Below, piece after piece: positions 26,001 through 39,070 of a stretch of 64,000 nt of DNA. The stretch is from Nymphaea colorata (lineage: Eukaryota; Streptophyta; Magnoliopsida; Nymphaeales; Nymphaeaceae). A program made the position numbers and the translations under genes. Numbering within the stretch: the first letter of the stretch is position 1; each line of letters opens with the position of its first letter. The notes under the pieces are model-generated. The model was not told the origin of the DNA and did not search any database. It saw nothing but the letters and a program-made list of their open reading frames with translations. Where the stretch lies: positions 8,003,001-8,067,000 of the forward strand of contig NC_045148.1 in assembly GCF_008831285.2 (NCBI RefSeq), in the 5' to 3' direction.

Positions 26001-27160
26001 ATCAAAATGCTCATTTTTTAAGAAATTGGAATTATTAAACAAACGAGGTATTTTGTTACTGAAATTAGGAAACCAAAACCTGAAATTTTGATTCCATTCC
26101 AGTTTGAAGAGGAATTATGATTCTGGAATTTTCATTCTTGAATCAAAATTCCAAACCATCATATGCTCCCTTATTGAAATACAACCTTTTAGCCACATTT
26201 GTATCAGCCGTCACTGAAAACCCTAGGTCTAGGAACTTGTCTTTGTTCATAGTCTAACCAGTTGTCTATTAACCCTTCTCAATGTTAATTGGTCTTCTCT
26301 GTTGTGCTTCTTTAATATGTTTCAACTCACATTACACCTTCACTTTTCTGAGCTTGAGTTCTCTTGTGTTCTTCTGACTTGTTCCTCCTTATTTGACCAA
26401 CCTTCAGGTCTTGGACACTGTTGAAGATAAAGGATTGGAAGCAGTAGCATCTTCATGTCCAGAGTTGGAAGAACTACGTGTTTTTCCTGCTGATCCTTTC
26501 GAGCCTGATCTTGGTGGTGTCACTGAATCTGGGTTTGTTGCTGTCTCATCCGGTTGCCCAAAGTTGAGCTATGTGCTATACTTCTGCAAGCGGATGACAA
26601 ATGCTGCTGTTGAGAAAGTTGCTCAAAACTGTCCAAATTTCACTCACTTTCGTCTCTGTATCATGAACCCATGGGAACCAGATTATCTCACAAATGAGCC
26701 CATGGATGAAGGCTTTGGTGCTGTGGTTAAACATTGCAGCAAAATTCAGAGGCTTGCTGTATCTGGGCTTCTCACTGACCGCACATTTGAGTACATTGGC
26801 AGATATGCCAAGAACTTGGAGACACTTTCCGTGGCATTTGCAGGCAGCAGTGACCAGGGAATGCAGTATGTGTTGCAGGGATGTCCAAAGTTGCGGAAAC
26901 TAGAGATCAGAGATTGTCCATTTGGCAATGCAGCCTTACTATCGGGACTGGAACGCTATGAATCTATGCGGTCATTGTGGATGTCTGCTTGCAAGGTGAC
27001 AATCAATGCCTGCAAGATACTGGCACGGCAGATGCCTAGGCTCAATGTAGAGGTAATCAAGGAAGGTGAGAGTGATGAGATGCAGGCAGAGAAAGTGTAT
27101 GTATACAGGACGGTGGCCGGCCCCAGAACAGATGCACCACCTTTTGTTCTTACCCTCTGA
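23048..27160 (+). CDS. TIR1/AFB: TIR1/AFB auxin receptor F-box protein, probably AFB6-like
   Basis: Auxin co-receptor: the F-box subunit of an SCF ubiquitin ligase that binds auxin and Aux/IAA repressors in the nucleus and drives their destruction. Three exons, 23048-23550, 24764-25256 and 26408-27160 (TGA), give 582 residues with consistent phases; three exons is the usual TIR1/AFB layout. The F-box lies at about residues 20-60 ([20 protein letters not shown]), followed by leucine-rich repeats to the C-terminus ([18 protein letters not shown]). Pocket positions by alignment to TIR1: Arg403 is R414 and Arg436 is R447, both kept, but His78 is R90 and Ser438 is A449. Those two changes are what I remember for AFB5. 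The long N-terminal extension of AFB4/5 is absent, and the overall sequence is closest to the AFB6 type as I recall it. Clade placement needs a tree. Confidence 0.95.
25350..25790. repeat. Diverged tandem duplication in AFB intron 2
   Basis: Two units of about 210 bp, starting near 25358 and 25570, share GAGCATGGTTTC, TTGGGTTTCTGTCTT, CAGCATTGACCAATAAATA, CTTTGAGTGTCTGAT and TGGTATTTGACAAT in the same order. The first unit starts close to the exon border at 25256. Non-coding. Confidence 0.8.
25974..26175. mobile_element. MITE-like insertion in AFB intron 2
   Basis: About 200 bp of sequence with a GAGGGCGTTTGATATAC start and an end that reads AAGGGAGCATATGATGG in reverse complement, so imperfect inverted termini. 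The interior is built of GAATT/AATTCC/AAATTT words and can fold on itself. CAAACGCCC-type ends are common in plant MITEs. Family not assigned. Confidence 0.45.
26960..26981 (+). promoter_or_regulatory. Degenerate miR393 target position in the AFB coding region
   Basis: In TIR1/AFB2/AFB3 mRNAs miR393 pairs across the codons for the conserved MRSLWM motif. Here that motif (ESMRSLWM) is kept, but against the miR393 complement I remember I count six differing bases of 22. Two true mismatches and two G:U wobbles fall in or near the 5' pairing region of the microRNA. Cleavage is therefore likely weak or absent. Confidence 0.45.
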
Positions 27161-28968
27161 ATGATGTCCTTCTGGTATGTTTCTCTCTGATTCTGCTATC
27201 TTAAAACTAAAAGTTTAGATTATTCATCATAGTTTGTAGCAAGTTTGTGCAAAAGGATTTATGTTATTATCTTTTTCTCCAGGTAATTTTCATTGTTTCA
27301 GGAACTAGAAACAGATTATCTTTTTTTTGTTTGATTACATTACAGCTTTCTTGCCGTTGTACTCTCTGTGAGAAACTTTTTATACCTGATCGTGAAACTC
27401 TTCAACAGCATGGTTCTAACCACCAGTCACTGAAATTTTATTTTTCATATGCGTATACATTAAGAAGTGTTTTTCTAGTGCATGATGAGCAAAGTTTTTG
27501 TATATGTTTGGAAATTATGCTTTGGGTCTATGGTTCTAGGTTGACCTTCAATGATCTCCTTTGTAATAGGAAAAAAGAAAGAAAAGCAGCTGAAAATCCA
27601 GAGAGAAAAGTTATGCCTCTTTTTGATCTCTTCATTTTGCATGTGTTTGTCTGAATTGGGGTGAGCCATAAACCACCGAACCTTACAAGGAGGATATCAT
27701 AGGGAAGATTGCAACAGGATGCAGGGTAGAACCTGAGGCTGATTCAGAATCTTCAACTTGACGTCTTTGATACTCTCCTCTCACCACACACCCCTTGACA
27801 GGGTCTTCATTGTAGTGTTTTGGTTAAGTTTTAACTACACATGCTAGTGATATTTTATGTGAAAAGAAAAATAGTTATACCTTGGTTTTAAGAGGGGGTG
27901 GCGGGGGTGGGTATACATGAGGCAAACTTGTGATGGAAGAATCCTATGGCCGAAAAAAAGCATCTAGACTTGTGACCCTACATGTGTTGCTGATAGTCAT
28001 CGAGAATAATTTGAAGCACTCAGTTTGTAAATCTACTGTTACAGCTATTATAAACGGCATACTACAAGGCTCGCCCGGTTGCAGATTTACTTCAAGGGCT
28101 TCCAAAAAAGGAGGAGAGCTGGCCAGGCTACTAAAAAGGTGCGGCTACAACAATGGGTGTTAAGGACCTGAATTCTCGCCATACCTCCAGAACAAGCTGT
28201 AATTCCTGTCAAACCCCTGGACTAAATTCCCTACTTTTCAGATCTCTTATTTGTGGGAATGATATCTGTGGCAGTAAGGAAAACTTTGGTAGTAGTGTTA
28301 GTGGTAGCAACATTAACATTTTAATGTTCAATCTCCCTACGAAACAAGCGTTCCAAAGAAATTCAAGGACTGCAAGAGTGAGCTTGACTGCGTCCTACTG
28401 CAGGGCTGGACCCTCTCTCCTATCACGACTTTGTTTTCTCACTGTTTCCCTTACTTTTCTCTGGAGCTCTCACGTTCGTTCATGTTGTGCAACTGGGATC
28501 GAACGTTCTGTTATTATTGTGATTTTTCTGTATTCAAGTTAGCTTACCATTCCATGTAGTCGGTCTGCAAGGGAGTCATTTCACATCAGACAAATGGCGT
28601 TGTGCTTGAGACATTTCAGTTAAGGTTGGGGAGAGACGAGAGGTGCGGAGAGAGTGAGGTCCAACCTGGGAGTGTGTGCACCAAACGTAGCAGACTGCCT
28701 TTCATCCTGTTCCCTTTTAGTAGTTTGGTTCTGAATGAAGTTTGTAGGGAGGCTGATGACTTGTGGGAATGCGGATCTGCTTGTTTGATAGGAACCCGAT
28801 TGGTGTAACCTTCTGAGCAATTATGTGTTCAATTTCTTGGACTCCATATCAAATGCAGATACCCATTGTCAACATATCAAAGTTTTCATCTTGATGGCAT
28901 TGTGCTACAGTTTTTCTTGGGGATTTTTTCTTTTTTCGGACCTACCTTTTGCCTATAATTTTAGAAAG
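27161..28968 (+). other. AFB 3' UTR and flank, possibly spliced
   Basis: After the stop codon there is GTATGT at 27175 and several pyrimidine tracts followed by AG (for example near 27282 and 27345), so an intron in the 3' UTR is possible. Open frames at 28153-28542 and 28602-28808 show no recognised domain and are probably chance. The mRNA end is not defined. Confidence 0.35.
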
Positions 28969-29108
28969 GGATGTTTCTTATAACTTTTTTTTAACACGAG
29001 CTACTGTTTTCATAAAAATTGTGAAATGAGAATTTACTTAGGGATGTTATAACTTTTTTTAACACGAGCTACTGTTTTCATAAAAATTGTGAAATGAGAA
29101 TTTACTTC
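28966..29108. repeat. Recent tandem duplication, unit about 70 bp
   Basis: Two nearly identical units share GGGATGTT, TTAACACGAGCTACTG and TTGTGAAATGAGAATTTACTT. High identity suggests a recent event. Confidence 0.85.
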
Positions 29109-29504
29109 CATTAACCTGAGAAACAAAAAAGGTCAAAAAGGAAATATTGTTAGCTTGGTCGATAAATGTATAGTTTAAAGAAAATGGTAACGTGAGTTTC
29201 AGCTCAAATTTTTATTTGAAAATTTTCATGAAAAGTGAGGCTTCTACTAAAAAATTACAAAATGCGTCTTCATGTTAAATTATAAGAAAATTATATATAA
29301 AAAAAAATTTCCTTCACTTTTTGATTGAGGGGGAGTTGCTGCATCTGCATGTTCGATGATACGGTTATCTACAGAGCTGCTTTGCAGTCTCTTTCCTGAG
29401 TCAGTGTATACCTAAGAGTGTAAGATGCATGGTGTTCGAAAAAGGTTTACATTCATATGTTTAGCTAGTGGCTGCATCCGGGGCTCGTTTTCACTCAAAC
29501 TGAG

Positions 29505-29722
29505 TTCATTCGTGGTGGAGCAAGAAATTTTTGCTAATGGGGCATTGTTATAGAAATTCTAATTTTTGCTAATGGGGCACTGTTATAGAAATTCTAATTT
29601 CTAAAAAGGCACAACATATATACATATGTAAATAACTGTAAGAAATCTATGTATAAATAAATAAAAATTTTGTTGTTGGCTGGGAAACTGCCCACGTCAG
29701 CCTATATGTAGCTACGAGACTG
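29505..29722 (+). mobile_element. hAT-like MITE, family C, with internal duplication
   Basis: It begins GTGGTGGAGCAAGAAATTTTT and ends near GGGAAACTGCCCACGTCAGCC. Inside, a unit of about 37 bp (GCTAATGGGGCA ... TAGAAATTCTAATTT) occurs twice in tandem at 29532-29604. Non-coding. Confidence 0.5.
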
Positions 29723-29764
29723 GTTCATTTAAGAATTGCTTTTGCTTCTACCTTGTAATCAGCA

Positions 29765-29900
29765 GCCAAGTTAGAAATTTCTGGCTGAGAGGCACCATTA
29801 ATACTTCAAAGAACTTTTAAGGGACAAATAATGAAATGAATGTAGAAATACACAAGTTTTTTGTGGATTCTAATCTCCCAAGTGCCTCCGCCACTGCTTA
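29765..29900 (+). mobile_element. hAT-like MITE fragment, family C
   Basis: It contains AGAAATTTCTGGCTGAGAGG near the left end and closes with GTGCCTCCGCCACTG, which in reverse complement gives CAGTGGCGGAGGCAC, the expected terminal repeat of this family. Its left end is truncated. It lies about 45 bp from the preceding copy. Confidence 0.5.
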
Positions 29901-30913
29901 TCATCTATTAATGCATGCTTATGACCGAATATCTGGACGAATAATTAATGTGCATGGTATTTTCGCATGAGCAGATCCAATGCCGTTGATTCACCCGGCA
30001 ATCACCCTCGAATGGTGCCTGTGAGTGTGAATGGGAGCTTTAGATGTAAGACTCGAAATTTTGGGGGCTACTCAAGGTGGTGATACAGTAGTTCTCGAAT
30101 TTGGATTGTGGTCTCCGATTCTGTAAAATATAATTAAACTGGACATAGAGTTGGATAAGAAGCAAGAGATGGGAATTAAGAAATCTATCTAATAGGTCAT
30201 TCGTTCAAAAGTAAGCTAGAATGTAGCTGCAAGTCCCAAAAGGTTCTTCACTCTCCTGGTTAGGTATACAAGGTTCCAAAGTAAAGGATCTCACAAGATG
30301 AAAGCATTGGAAGACCATCTTGGAAAAAGGCTATTGGAAGCATAATTTGCATTCTTTTGGGCGTGATTCGTGAAGGGATGTTTTTTTAAATGCATCCCGA
30401 GCTGCAGCTTCCTTGGGTATTGAAAAAGCAATTAGCTCGTTAGAAGATATTGTTTCATCCTTGACTAATTTCTTTTACAGGTTTTTTTTTCTTAGTAACA
30501 TAGAAGATCTTCGGTTCACTTTGCATTATGAATATCTTGTTGACTTGAAATATCTAAATACATGCAGTTTTAAAGATAGAAACTTGGGTTATTCAACAGG
30601 GAGAAAACTGGCTTGAGATGGTTGGACTTGGAAGAAGCTGAACCCCTTGCCATGTTGCTCACCCCTGATGAGCTGAAACCTCCTTCATCATCACTTATAA
30701 ATAACTGCCTAACGTCTGAGAAATACAAGTAAATACATGACTGTAGAATAATTCAAAAACGCATACTTCATCGCAAGAACGTTAAACTTTATTTAAGAAT
30801 ACCATTCCTAATAGACAAGAAACTATCCTTAAATGAAAAGTTCTGTACATCTTACATTTTTGGCTATTCGCCTGTGATTTTGCCCTCTTTCTGTGAGTAT
30901 AGAGATAAAAGGC

Positions 30914-30914
<1 letters not shown>
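29901..30914. other. Intergenic DNA, no gene recognised
   Basis: AT-rich, with one short open frame (30413-30616) lacking recognisable similarity. Confidence 0.5.

Positions 30915-30968
<54 letters not shown>
30915..30968. repeat. (GA)n microsatellite
   Basis: About 27 GA repeats, interrupted only at the 3' edge. It lies next to the tail of the tRNA-like element at 30970-31098. Confidence 0.95.
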
Positions 30969-30969
<1 letters not shown>

Positions 30970-30971
<2 letters not shown>

Positions 30972-31098
30972 TGGACAAGAACCGATGGGTCCTAAGCTCA
31001 ACATTCTTCAATATCATTAAGATAGCACCCTTCAAGATTTGAACTGAGGACATGACTATAACACACCAAGCAACCTAACTGGTTGTGCTACCCATCAT
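30970..31098 (-). mobile_element. tRNA-derived SINE-like element
   Basis: On the minus strand the sequence opens GATGGGTAGCACAACCAG, which fits a pol III A box (TAGCACAACCAGTTAGG). About 35 bases further on comes a B-box-like AGTTCAAATC. A tail then leads into a long CT tract (the GA run on the plus strand). It does not fold as a complete tRNA. This arrangement is typical of plant SINEs. Confidence 0.45.
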
Positions 31099-31122
31099 TT
31101 GGTGAGAGAGAGAGAGAGAGAT

Positions 31123-31758
31123 GCAAAATTATGAAGAAATTTACTTGAAAAGTATGGTTTGTGAAATTTTCATTTTTGGAGTAAATTGTCTCCTATGCTA
31201 TGGATAAAGTAGTTTTTTTTTTTTCAAATTTAGTATTGTTTCCATTTGTAAAGCATCTGTTTGTGAATTATCTTATAAAGTAAGCGGGTTGTTTGTAATT
31301 TTGAAACGTCATGCAGTTATTGTATGTCCAAATTTGGGCAGTTATGTATAGACTTCTTATTAAGATAATAGTAAAACTCATGTCTTAAGAGTTCGTCATA
31401 TGTATCTGTCCCCATAACCTCAAAACTCATGAGTATGTTGGCATCTCGCTGCACTCAGGCTGAAAACAAGTGCTCACTGACTTCATATTTAATCATATAT
31501 GATTTTCAGTGTGGAGCCAAAGCAAACTTAGCTGGCACTCTTTATGATCTCGTCTATAATTTTGTCTTATTTTCATGATAGCCTATAGATTACTTTAATT
31601 AAGTTATCTTCAAAATGGCCATAATGGCTTCACCAATTGGTAGTCATCATATGCTTTTGGATCTCTTGGAAGATGAACAATTACATATGCTGGTTTCTCA
31701 ATTTATTAGAAATGCATGCCAATGGTTAGGATTGGGCCAGCAATACATATACTATATA
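31123..31758. other. Intergenic DNA, no gene recognised
   Basis: AT-rich sequence with one short open frame (31615-31842) that runs into the following MITE. Confidence 0.5.
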
Positions 31759-31963
31759 CAGGGGTGGAGCCAGTATTTTTTTCAAGGGCGGGCCAAACGG
31801 AGGTTGGGTTTTTTGGGTTTGATTTGGGTGGGGCCAAATTAAACTCACAACCAAAAAATACATAGGGCAACAAAATTTTTTTATCTTTTACGATGTATTT
31901 TTTTTTTTTTTAATTCATGGTGGGGCCATGGCCTAGGCGGGCCCTCCCCTCCCTCCGCCCCTG
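31759..31963 (+). mobile_element. hAT-like MITE, family A, complete copy
   Basis: About 205 bp beginning CAGGGGTGGAGCCAG and ending CCTCCGCCCCTG, so the ends are inverted repeats (CAGGGG(C/T)GGAG). The interior has CGGAGGTTGGGTTTTTTGGG, AAAAAATACAT, a T run and GGGGCCATGGCCTAGGCGGG. Flanking 8-mers ACTATATA and ACTAATAG match only in part, so a target duplication is doubtful. Other copies: 41300-41508 (inverted) and 54858-55041. Confidence 0.65.
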
Positions 31964-33497
31964 ACTAATAGACAACTGACACAATGGATCAGATTCTAGC
32001 TAGTTGGTGGGGATCATTGCCCACACCAGTTCCTTAATGTTTCTTTATGTTCACATTAGCATATTGAAATATCTGTTCTGTTATATACATGAACAATGCC
32101 CTTTCGGATACGAAAATCTGTGAATGAGTCCCTTTCGAATACGAAAATCTGTGAATGAGTACTCCAAGAAATTGTTCTGGTTTTGCCAGTGGATCACTGA
32201 TTCTCCTTCCATGTTAATTTTTCATTCTCATATCTTACAAACAAGCTATTTGTTGATGCTGTTTAAGTGAGAAAGAACATTTCCTGTCATTATTTGTGGA
32301 CCAAGTAGCTTATGTCTTACCTTATAAGGGACTCTTCTTTATCAATGGTAGAACCATTTGCTTGATAATAAAAGACCAAAAGAGTACTTGCTGCTCACTA
32401 GATCAATCTGTCCTGCCATATATAGGAGCTACATAGCATCCTGCACCAACTACCCCGTAGAGCTTTTCACAGGGATCTCGTGATGAATATGGGAGGATCT
32501 TTCTTTCTCTTTCCCTACACGCGGGCACACACACACCCAAGAAAAAATTTCCACAGACTAAAAGTTCCAGAAACCATAAAAGATCTTGGTATATTGTTTG
32601 CTGCATGCCATGTTTGGTTATAAAGCAAACAGATTTAATATTTCCACCGACTGAGCTCCCCAAAGCAGTTCCGGCTTCAAGAATTAAGAAGGATCCTGTG
32701 AGTCTCACGGCGCCGTTCAAAGCAATCAACAATCAACACTTCTCGTGAACCATGATTGGTATCTCAAAGCTTTGTCATCTTCTTTCATGGCGTCATCTGC
32801 ACATGGCAGCCGAAGAAAACAAACGAAGCGGGAGCTCTGCTTCTTGGATCCTTTTGAAAATTAATCCTCTGTCTCTTCTGTAGCTAGGAACTAAGCTTTA
32901 CGTTGTTTTAGCATTGAGAACGTACGCATCTGTCCTAACCACATTGTCTACTCAGGTTAGCATCTTTCCTGCAATGATCCAAGACAAAGTAACAAAAAGG
33001 GAAAACTTCATCTTTAAGGGTGTCTGGTTTGGAAGGAGCCTGAGTTTTGTAGGACTTTTTATTCATCTCGTTTGCTTTCTGCTTCAAATCAGTAAATATC
33101 ACATAACATTACCGGATTAAAAATTCAGACTCACCAAACATATGCAAACTTCAGATGCTAAAGAGAACACAAGATCAGAATGTCGTTTGCTGTTCCTGTC
33201 CATCTTCTCAGAACCAGATAGTTGGATTATACATGGCAATTCACCCCATGTTTTGGGTATAGAAAGCAAGACGATGCGTAAAATTTTTTCGGGTGGGCAT
33301 TTTAATTTCTTGCCGACCTCTTCTCTGAAACTTTTGGTCCTTATTTGCATATTCTTCTGATAGTCGAAGAAAAGAATAACAACATAATCTCTTGATCAAT
33401 CACCCCCTTTCACCAATCAGAGTTTTGTCAACACGTAATCCATTTCATGGGCATCTATGCAGATGTCAATCTTAAGAAATGCAAGAACGTCTCAAAT

Positions 33498-33498
<1 letters not shown>
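31964..33498. other. Intergenic DNA with a 31-bp tandem repeat
   Basis: No gene recognised. At 32100-32162 the unit CCTTTCGGATACGAAAATCTG followed by TGAATGAGT occurs twice. Confidence 0.5.

Positions 33499-33541
<43 letters not shown>
33499..33541. repeat. (TA)n microsatellite
   Basis: About 21 TA repeats followed by a short GA run, and then by a (TTTA)n run at 33585-33611. Confidence 0.95.
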
Positions 33542-33545
<4 letters not shown>

Positions 33546-33584
33546 GAGAGAGAGATCTGCGGCAACCTCTAGTTGCCGGGTCAA

Positions 33585-33611
33585 TTTATTTATTTATTTA
33601 TTTATTTATTT
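33585..33611. repeat. (TTTA)n microsatellite
   Basis: Six to seven TTTA units followed by a T run. Confidence 0.9.
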
Positions 33612-34201
33612 TTTTTTTCATTGCCAAAATTCGTCGGAAAAGATGCATTCAATAGAGGCGGCCGGCAGATTTCGATTTACCATTTGGTCGCTACCTGTAA
33701 AAACTCCCCTTTGTGCATTTTCGTGCTTCTTTTCTCTGCTTTATCATTAAGATGTTTCCTACTCCCATTTGATATTTTTTTATGAAAAGGACACCACGAT
33801 ATGGAACTTTTGTCAATGTTGTGCAAGTGGTTTCTTATTTCACTCATTTCATATATGAGTTTGATAGGTTACTGAATGACCTTTCATGTTAGAAGTTAGT
33901 CATTTGTTGCAAATTGATTTGTAAGTTCATTGTTCATTTGTTATTACTTTATATTTTATTCGCCTTGAAACCTATTATGTAGTAAGCTTTAAACATTCAA
34001 TACGGCTATTGACTAACAAGAATGACAAGTATGTTAATTTGATTTTTGAAGTAACAGGCAAAATTTTTTAAAGCTTGTTGATAAACTGAAAGGGGGGAAG
34101 ATCTCATGGAAGAAGTTGAGTTTAAAAGTCAAGTAGGCTAAATCAATATCCATATGGTGAATTCCCAAAAAACTGGAAGAGAGTTTCTATGCTAATTAGC
34201 G

Positions 34202-34668
34202 GTACACACAAGCCAAGTCGAGCCCGAGCTTAGCTAGCTCGAACTCGAGTCAAGCTCCTTATAGCAAACTCGAGCTTGACTCGACTACACAAAATTGAGC
34301 TTAAACTCGACTCGTCTAACCCATTTAACTCATTTAGGCGGTAACTCATGTAAGCATTAACTCATTTAACTAGTGTAATTTGTTTAACTAGTGTTAGAGT
34401 TAACTCGTGTAACTTGTGAAAATATGTTCTACCCTCAAAGTTGAAACCATTGATTGGGTGAACCGGCTTTAGAATATTATATGGAGTACAAGTGTGAAGG
34501 GAGTCAAGTATAACCGAGTCGAGTTCTTGAAACTTGAACTCAACTCGTTTATCATTTCGAGTATATTTGTAAGCTCAAACTCAGTTTGTTATAAACGAGT
34601 CAAGCACGAGCTGAGTTTTTTCTTGCGAATTCGAGTCGAGGCCGAGTTGGCTCAGCTCATTGTGCAAC
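34202..34668. repeat. GAGCTCGA-rich dispersed repeat, copy 2
   Basis: Both flanks carry GAGTCGAG, CTCGAGC and AACTCGACTCG words in opposite senses around an AT-rich middle with repeated TTTAACTAGTGT and AACTCATTTAA. This suggests an inverted-terminal arrangement of the family also seen at 21060, 45366 and 53633. Confidence 0.6.
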
Positions 34669-34703
34669 CCTTATGCTAATCCTTTACTGGGTTGTATTAC
34701 TCA

Positions 34704-37170
<2,467 letters not shown>

Positions 37171-37171
37171 G

Positions 37172-37212
<41 letters not shown>
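37171..37212. repeat. (CT)n microsatellite just upstream of the first ARM gene
   Basis: About 20 CT repeats ending some 60 bp before the start codon at 37274, so probably in the 5' leader or core promoter. CT tracts near plant start sites often form a Y-patch. Confidence 0.9.
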
Positions 37213-37273
37213 GAACATCCAGCAACACGTTGGAGAACTAGGTGTCCTTTTTGCCTGAAATGGGCATCTCCCA

Positions 37274-39070
37274 ATGCGTCCACTGGTTGAAGGAATAGTG
37301 AAACTGGAAATGTGGAAGCAGGATGATCAGCTGAAGCCGGAGAAGGAGAAGGCGGCGGAGGAGTTGGGGAAGCATGTGGAATCCCGACAGCAGGAGTATG
37401 GATTGCGTCGAGCAGTGGAGTTGATTGCGTCGGTGACGGTCGGCACACACTCGACGCGGACTTTCCCGGTGAAGTGGCAATCCATCCGCGCTAAGCTCGA
37501 TCGGCTCCACTCCGACCTCTCCAAGGCGTTGCTCCTTCTAGACTCCGCGTCGGCCTCCGACAACGGCGGCCATGCCGGCGAGCTCTCCGCCCTTGGTGTC
37601 CGGTCGATCATTGCAACGCTGCATAAATGTGCCGCCATGGCGCACATCTGCACGGAGCTGACCTACAGTGGGAAGCTTCTGATGCAGAGCGACCTTGACA
37701 AGATCTGCGGTCGCCTCGACGAGCATCTCCGGCGCATAGACGCTGCGTATCAGTCGGGAGCCCTTGCTGCCCATGCTCTGGCGATCGTCGTCTCCCGGCC
37801 TCCCGCCGGTGCACCTCGAGAGGACGTTCAGTTTTTCGTGCGCGACCTCTTCACTCGTGTGCAGATCGGAACCAGAGCCATGAAGGTCGAGGCACTCCGG
37901 GCACTTGAGGAGATCGTCTGCGAGGAGAAGTACCAGAGGATCGTCGTCCAGACCGGCGAGGTAGCTCAACTGGTGGTGGTTTTGGAGTCGGACGACGTCG
38001 AGCTCAGCAATAAAGCGGCAAGAATTCTAGCAGCAATCGCTCGGAACGAAGAGCACAAGGCTGAGCTCGTCTCCGCCGGAGTCATCCCCCCGGCAATCAG
38101 GCTTTTGGAGAAGGGCAGAGGCCAAGGGAGGGAAGCCGCCGCCGTGGTGCTTAACCGACTCACTGCTTACTCAGAGAACGCATGGTCAGTTTCATCTCTA
38201 GGAGGAGTAACGGCGTCGTTAGCCGCCTGCCACACCACGGAGAGCGTCCTTCGGCGAGAGGCAGCCGGGATACTGAGGAACCTGGCAGGAGTGGAGGAGA
38301 TCCGGCGGTTCATGGTGGACGAGGGCGTTGCCTCGGTCGTCATCCGCCTTCTAAATGCAGGCGATGACGACACAAAGATTTATGCGACTGATTGCTTACG
38401 AATGATGTCATCCGGCGACGGATTTTCTAAGAACTTAATTGTTAAGGAGGGTGGTGTCCAGTCGCTGGTGTCTACTTTGGGTTCGAAGTCGCCGGAGTGC
38501 CGGGAGTTGGCATTGCAGGCCATCGGAAACTTGGTATCGTCACCAAACTCGGCAAAGATCGTCGTTCTTTCCGGCTTCCTCGGCTGGATCCCTTTGATCC
38601 TTAGATTCGGAGAGTTTGGAAAGCAGCAGCCTGCGGTGCGGGCCGTGAGAGACCTTGTGAAGCTATCCGATGAGGCAAAACGTGCTGCCGGAGACGCGGG
38701 AATCATGCCGGAGTTGCTCAAGCTTCTCGACGCAAAGTCCGTCGCAGTGAGAGAGATGGCCGCGGAGGCAATATCGGAGATCCTCACCGTCCCCAAAAGC
38801 AGGAACAAGTTTGTTCAAGAAGATCACAACATCGTTCGCGTCCTCCAAGTGCTCGACTCAGACACCGGCACCGGGGTGCGACATTTTCTCCTTCTTGGTC
38901 TCATTTCGGTATCAGGTTCCCCGACGGGCAGACGGAAGATCGCGTCGTCCGACAAGGCGCACGCCGTCGAGCGGCTCGCAGCGGCTGATGACCCGGAGGC
39001 GAGGCGCATTCTCCGGCGCATAGCCGGCAGCAAATTCAAACAGATCCTTGGCGGCATTTGGAGATCATGA
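37274..39070 (+). CDS. ARM-repeat protein, tandem copy 1
   Basis: Intronless gene of 598 residues. An N-terminal helical region (about 45-195) has VKWQSIRAKLDRLHSDLS, CTELTYSGKLLMQSDLD and FFVRDLFTRVQIG, which I recognise from a group of plant ARM-repeat proteins, some annotated as vacuolar protein 8-like. Armadillo-type repeats follow from about 200 to 560 (for example AARILAAIARNEEHKAELVS, AAGILRNLAGVEEIRRF, ALQAIGNLVSSP). There is no U-box, signal peptide or membrane segment. ARM repeats bind protein partners; the role of this subgroup is not known to me. Codon use is strongly GC-rich in third positions, unlike the AT-rich surroundings, and this causes long shadow frames on both strands. 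The start at ATG 37274 fits the conserved EGxVKxEM segment of its paralogue at 43481. The 3' flanks after the stops are also alike (GACCTTGTAAAGACTTTTG), which shows a segmental duplication. Confidence 0.9.
   Translation: MRPLVEGIVKLEMWKQDDQLKPEKEKAAEELGKHVESRQQEYGLRRAVELIASVTVGTHSTRTFPVKWQSIRAKLDRLHSDLSKALLLLDSASASDNGGHAGELSALGVRSIIATLHKCAAMAHICTELTYSGKLLMQSDLDKICGRLDEHLRRIDAAYQSGALAAHALAIVVSRPPAGAPREDVQFFVRDLFTRVQIGTRAMKVEALRALEEIVCEEKYQRIVVQTGEVAQLVVVLESDDVELSNKAARILAAIARNEEHKAELVSAGVIPPAIRLLEKGRGQGREAAAVVLNRLTAYSENAWSVSSLGGVTASLAACHTTESVLRREAAGILRNLAGVEEIRRFMVDEGVASVVIRLLNAGDDDTKIYATDCLRMMSSGDGFSKNLIVKEGGVQSLVSTLGSKSPECRELALQAIGNLVSSPNSAKIVVLSGFLGWIPLILRFGEFGKQQPAVRAVRDLVKLSDEAKRAAGDAGIMPELLKLLDAKSVAVREMAAEAISEILTVPKSRNKFVQEDHNIVRVLQVLDSDTGTGVRHFLLLGLISVSGSPTGRRKIASSDKAHAVERLAAADDPEARRILRRIAGSKFKQILGGIWRS

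Noticed and set aside
28153..28542. Separate small gene after the AFB gene
   Set aside because: No domain, ordinary composition, and position compatible with the AFB 3' UTR or flank.
30970..31098. Functional tRNA gene on the minus strand
   Set aside because: The box words fit pol III, but the cloverleaf does not close. A SINE is the better reading.
33457..33785. Open frames rich in Ile-Tyr and Leu-Phe
   Set aside because: Direct translation of the (TA)n and (TTTA)n microsatellites.
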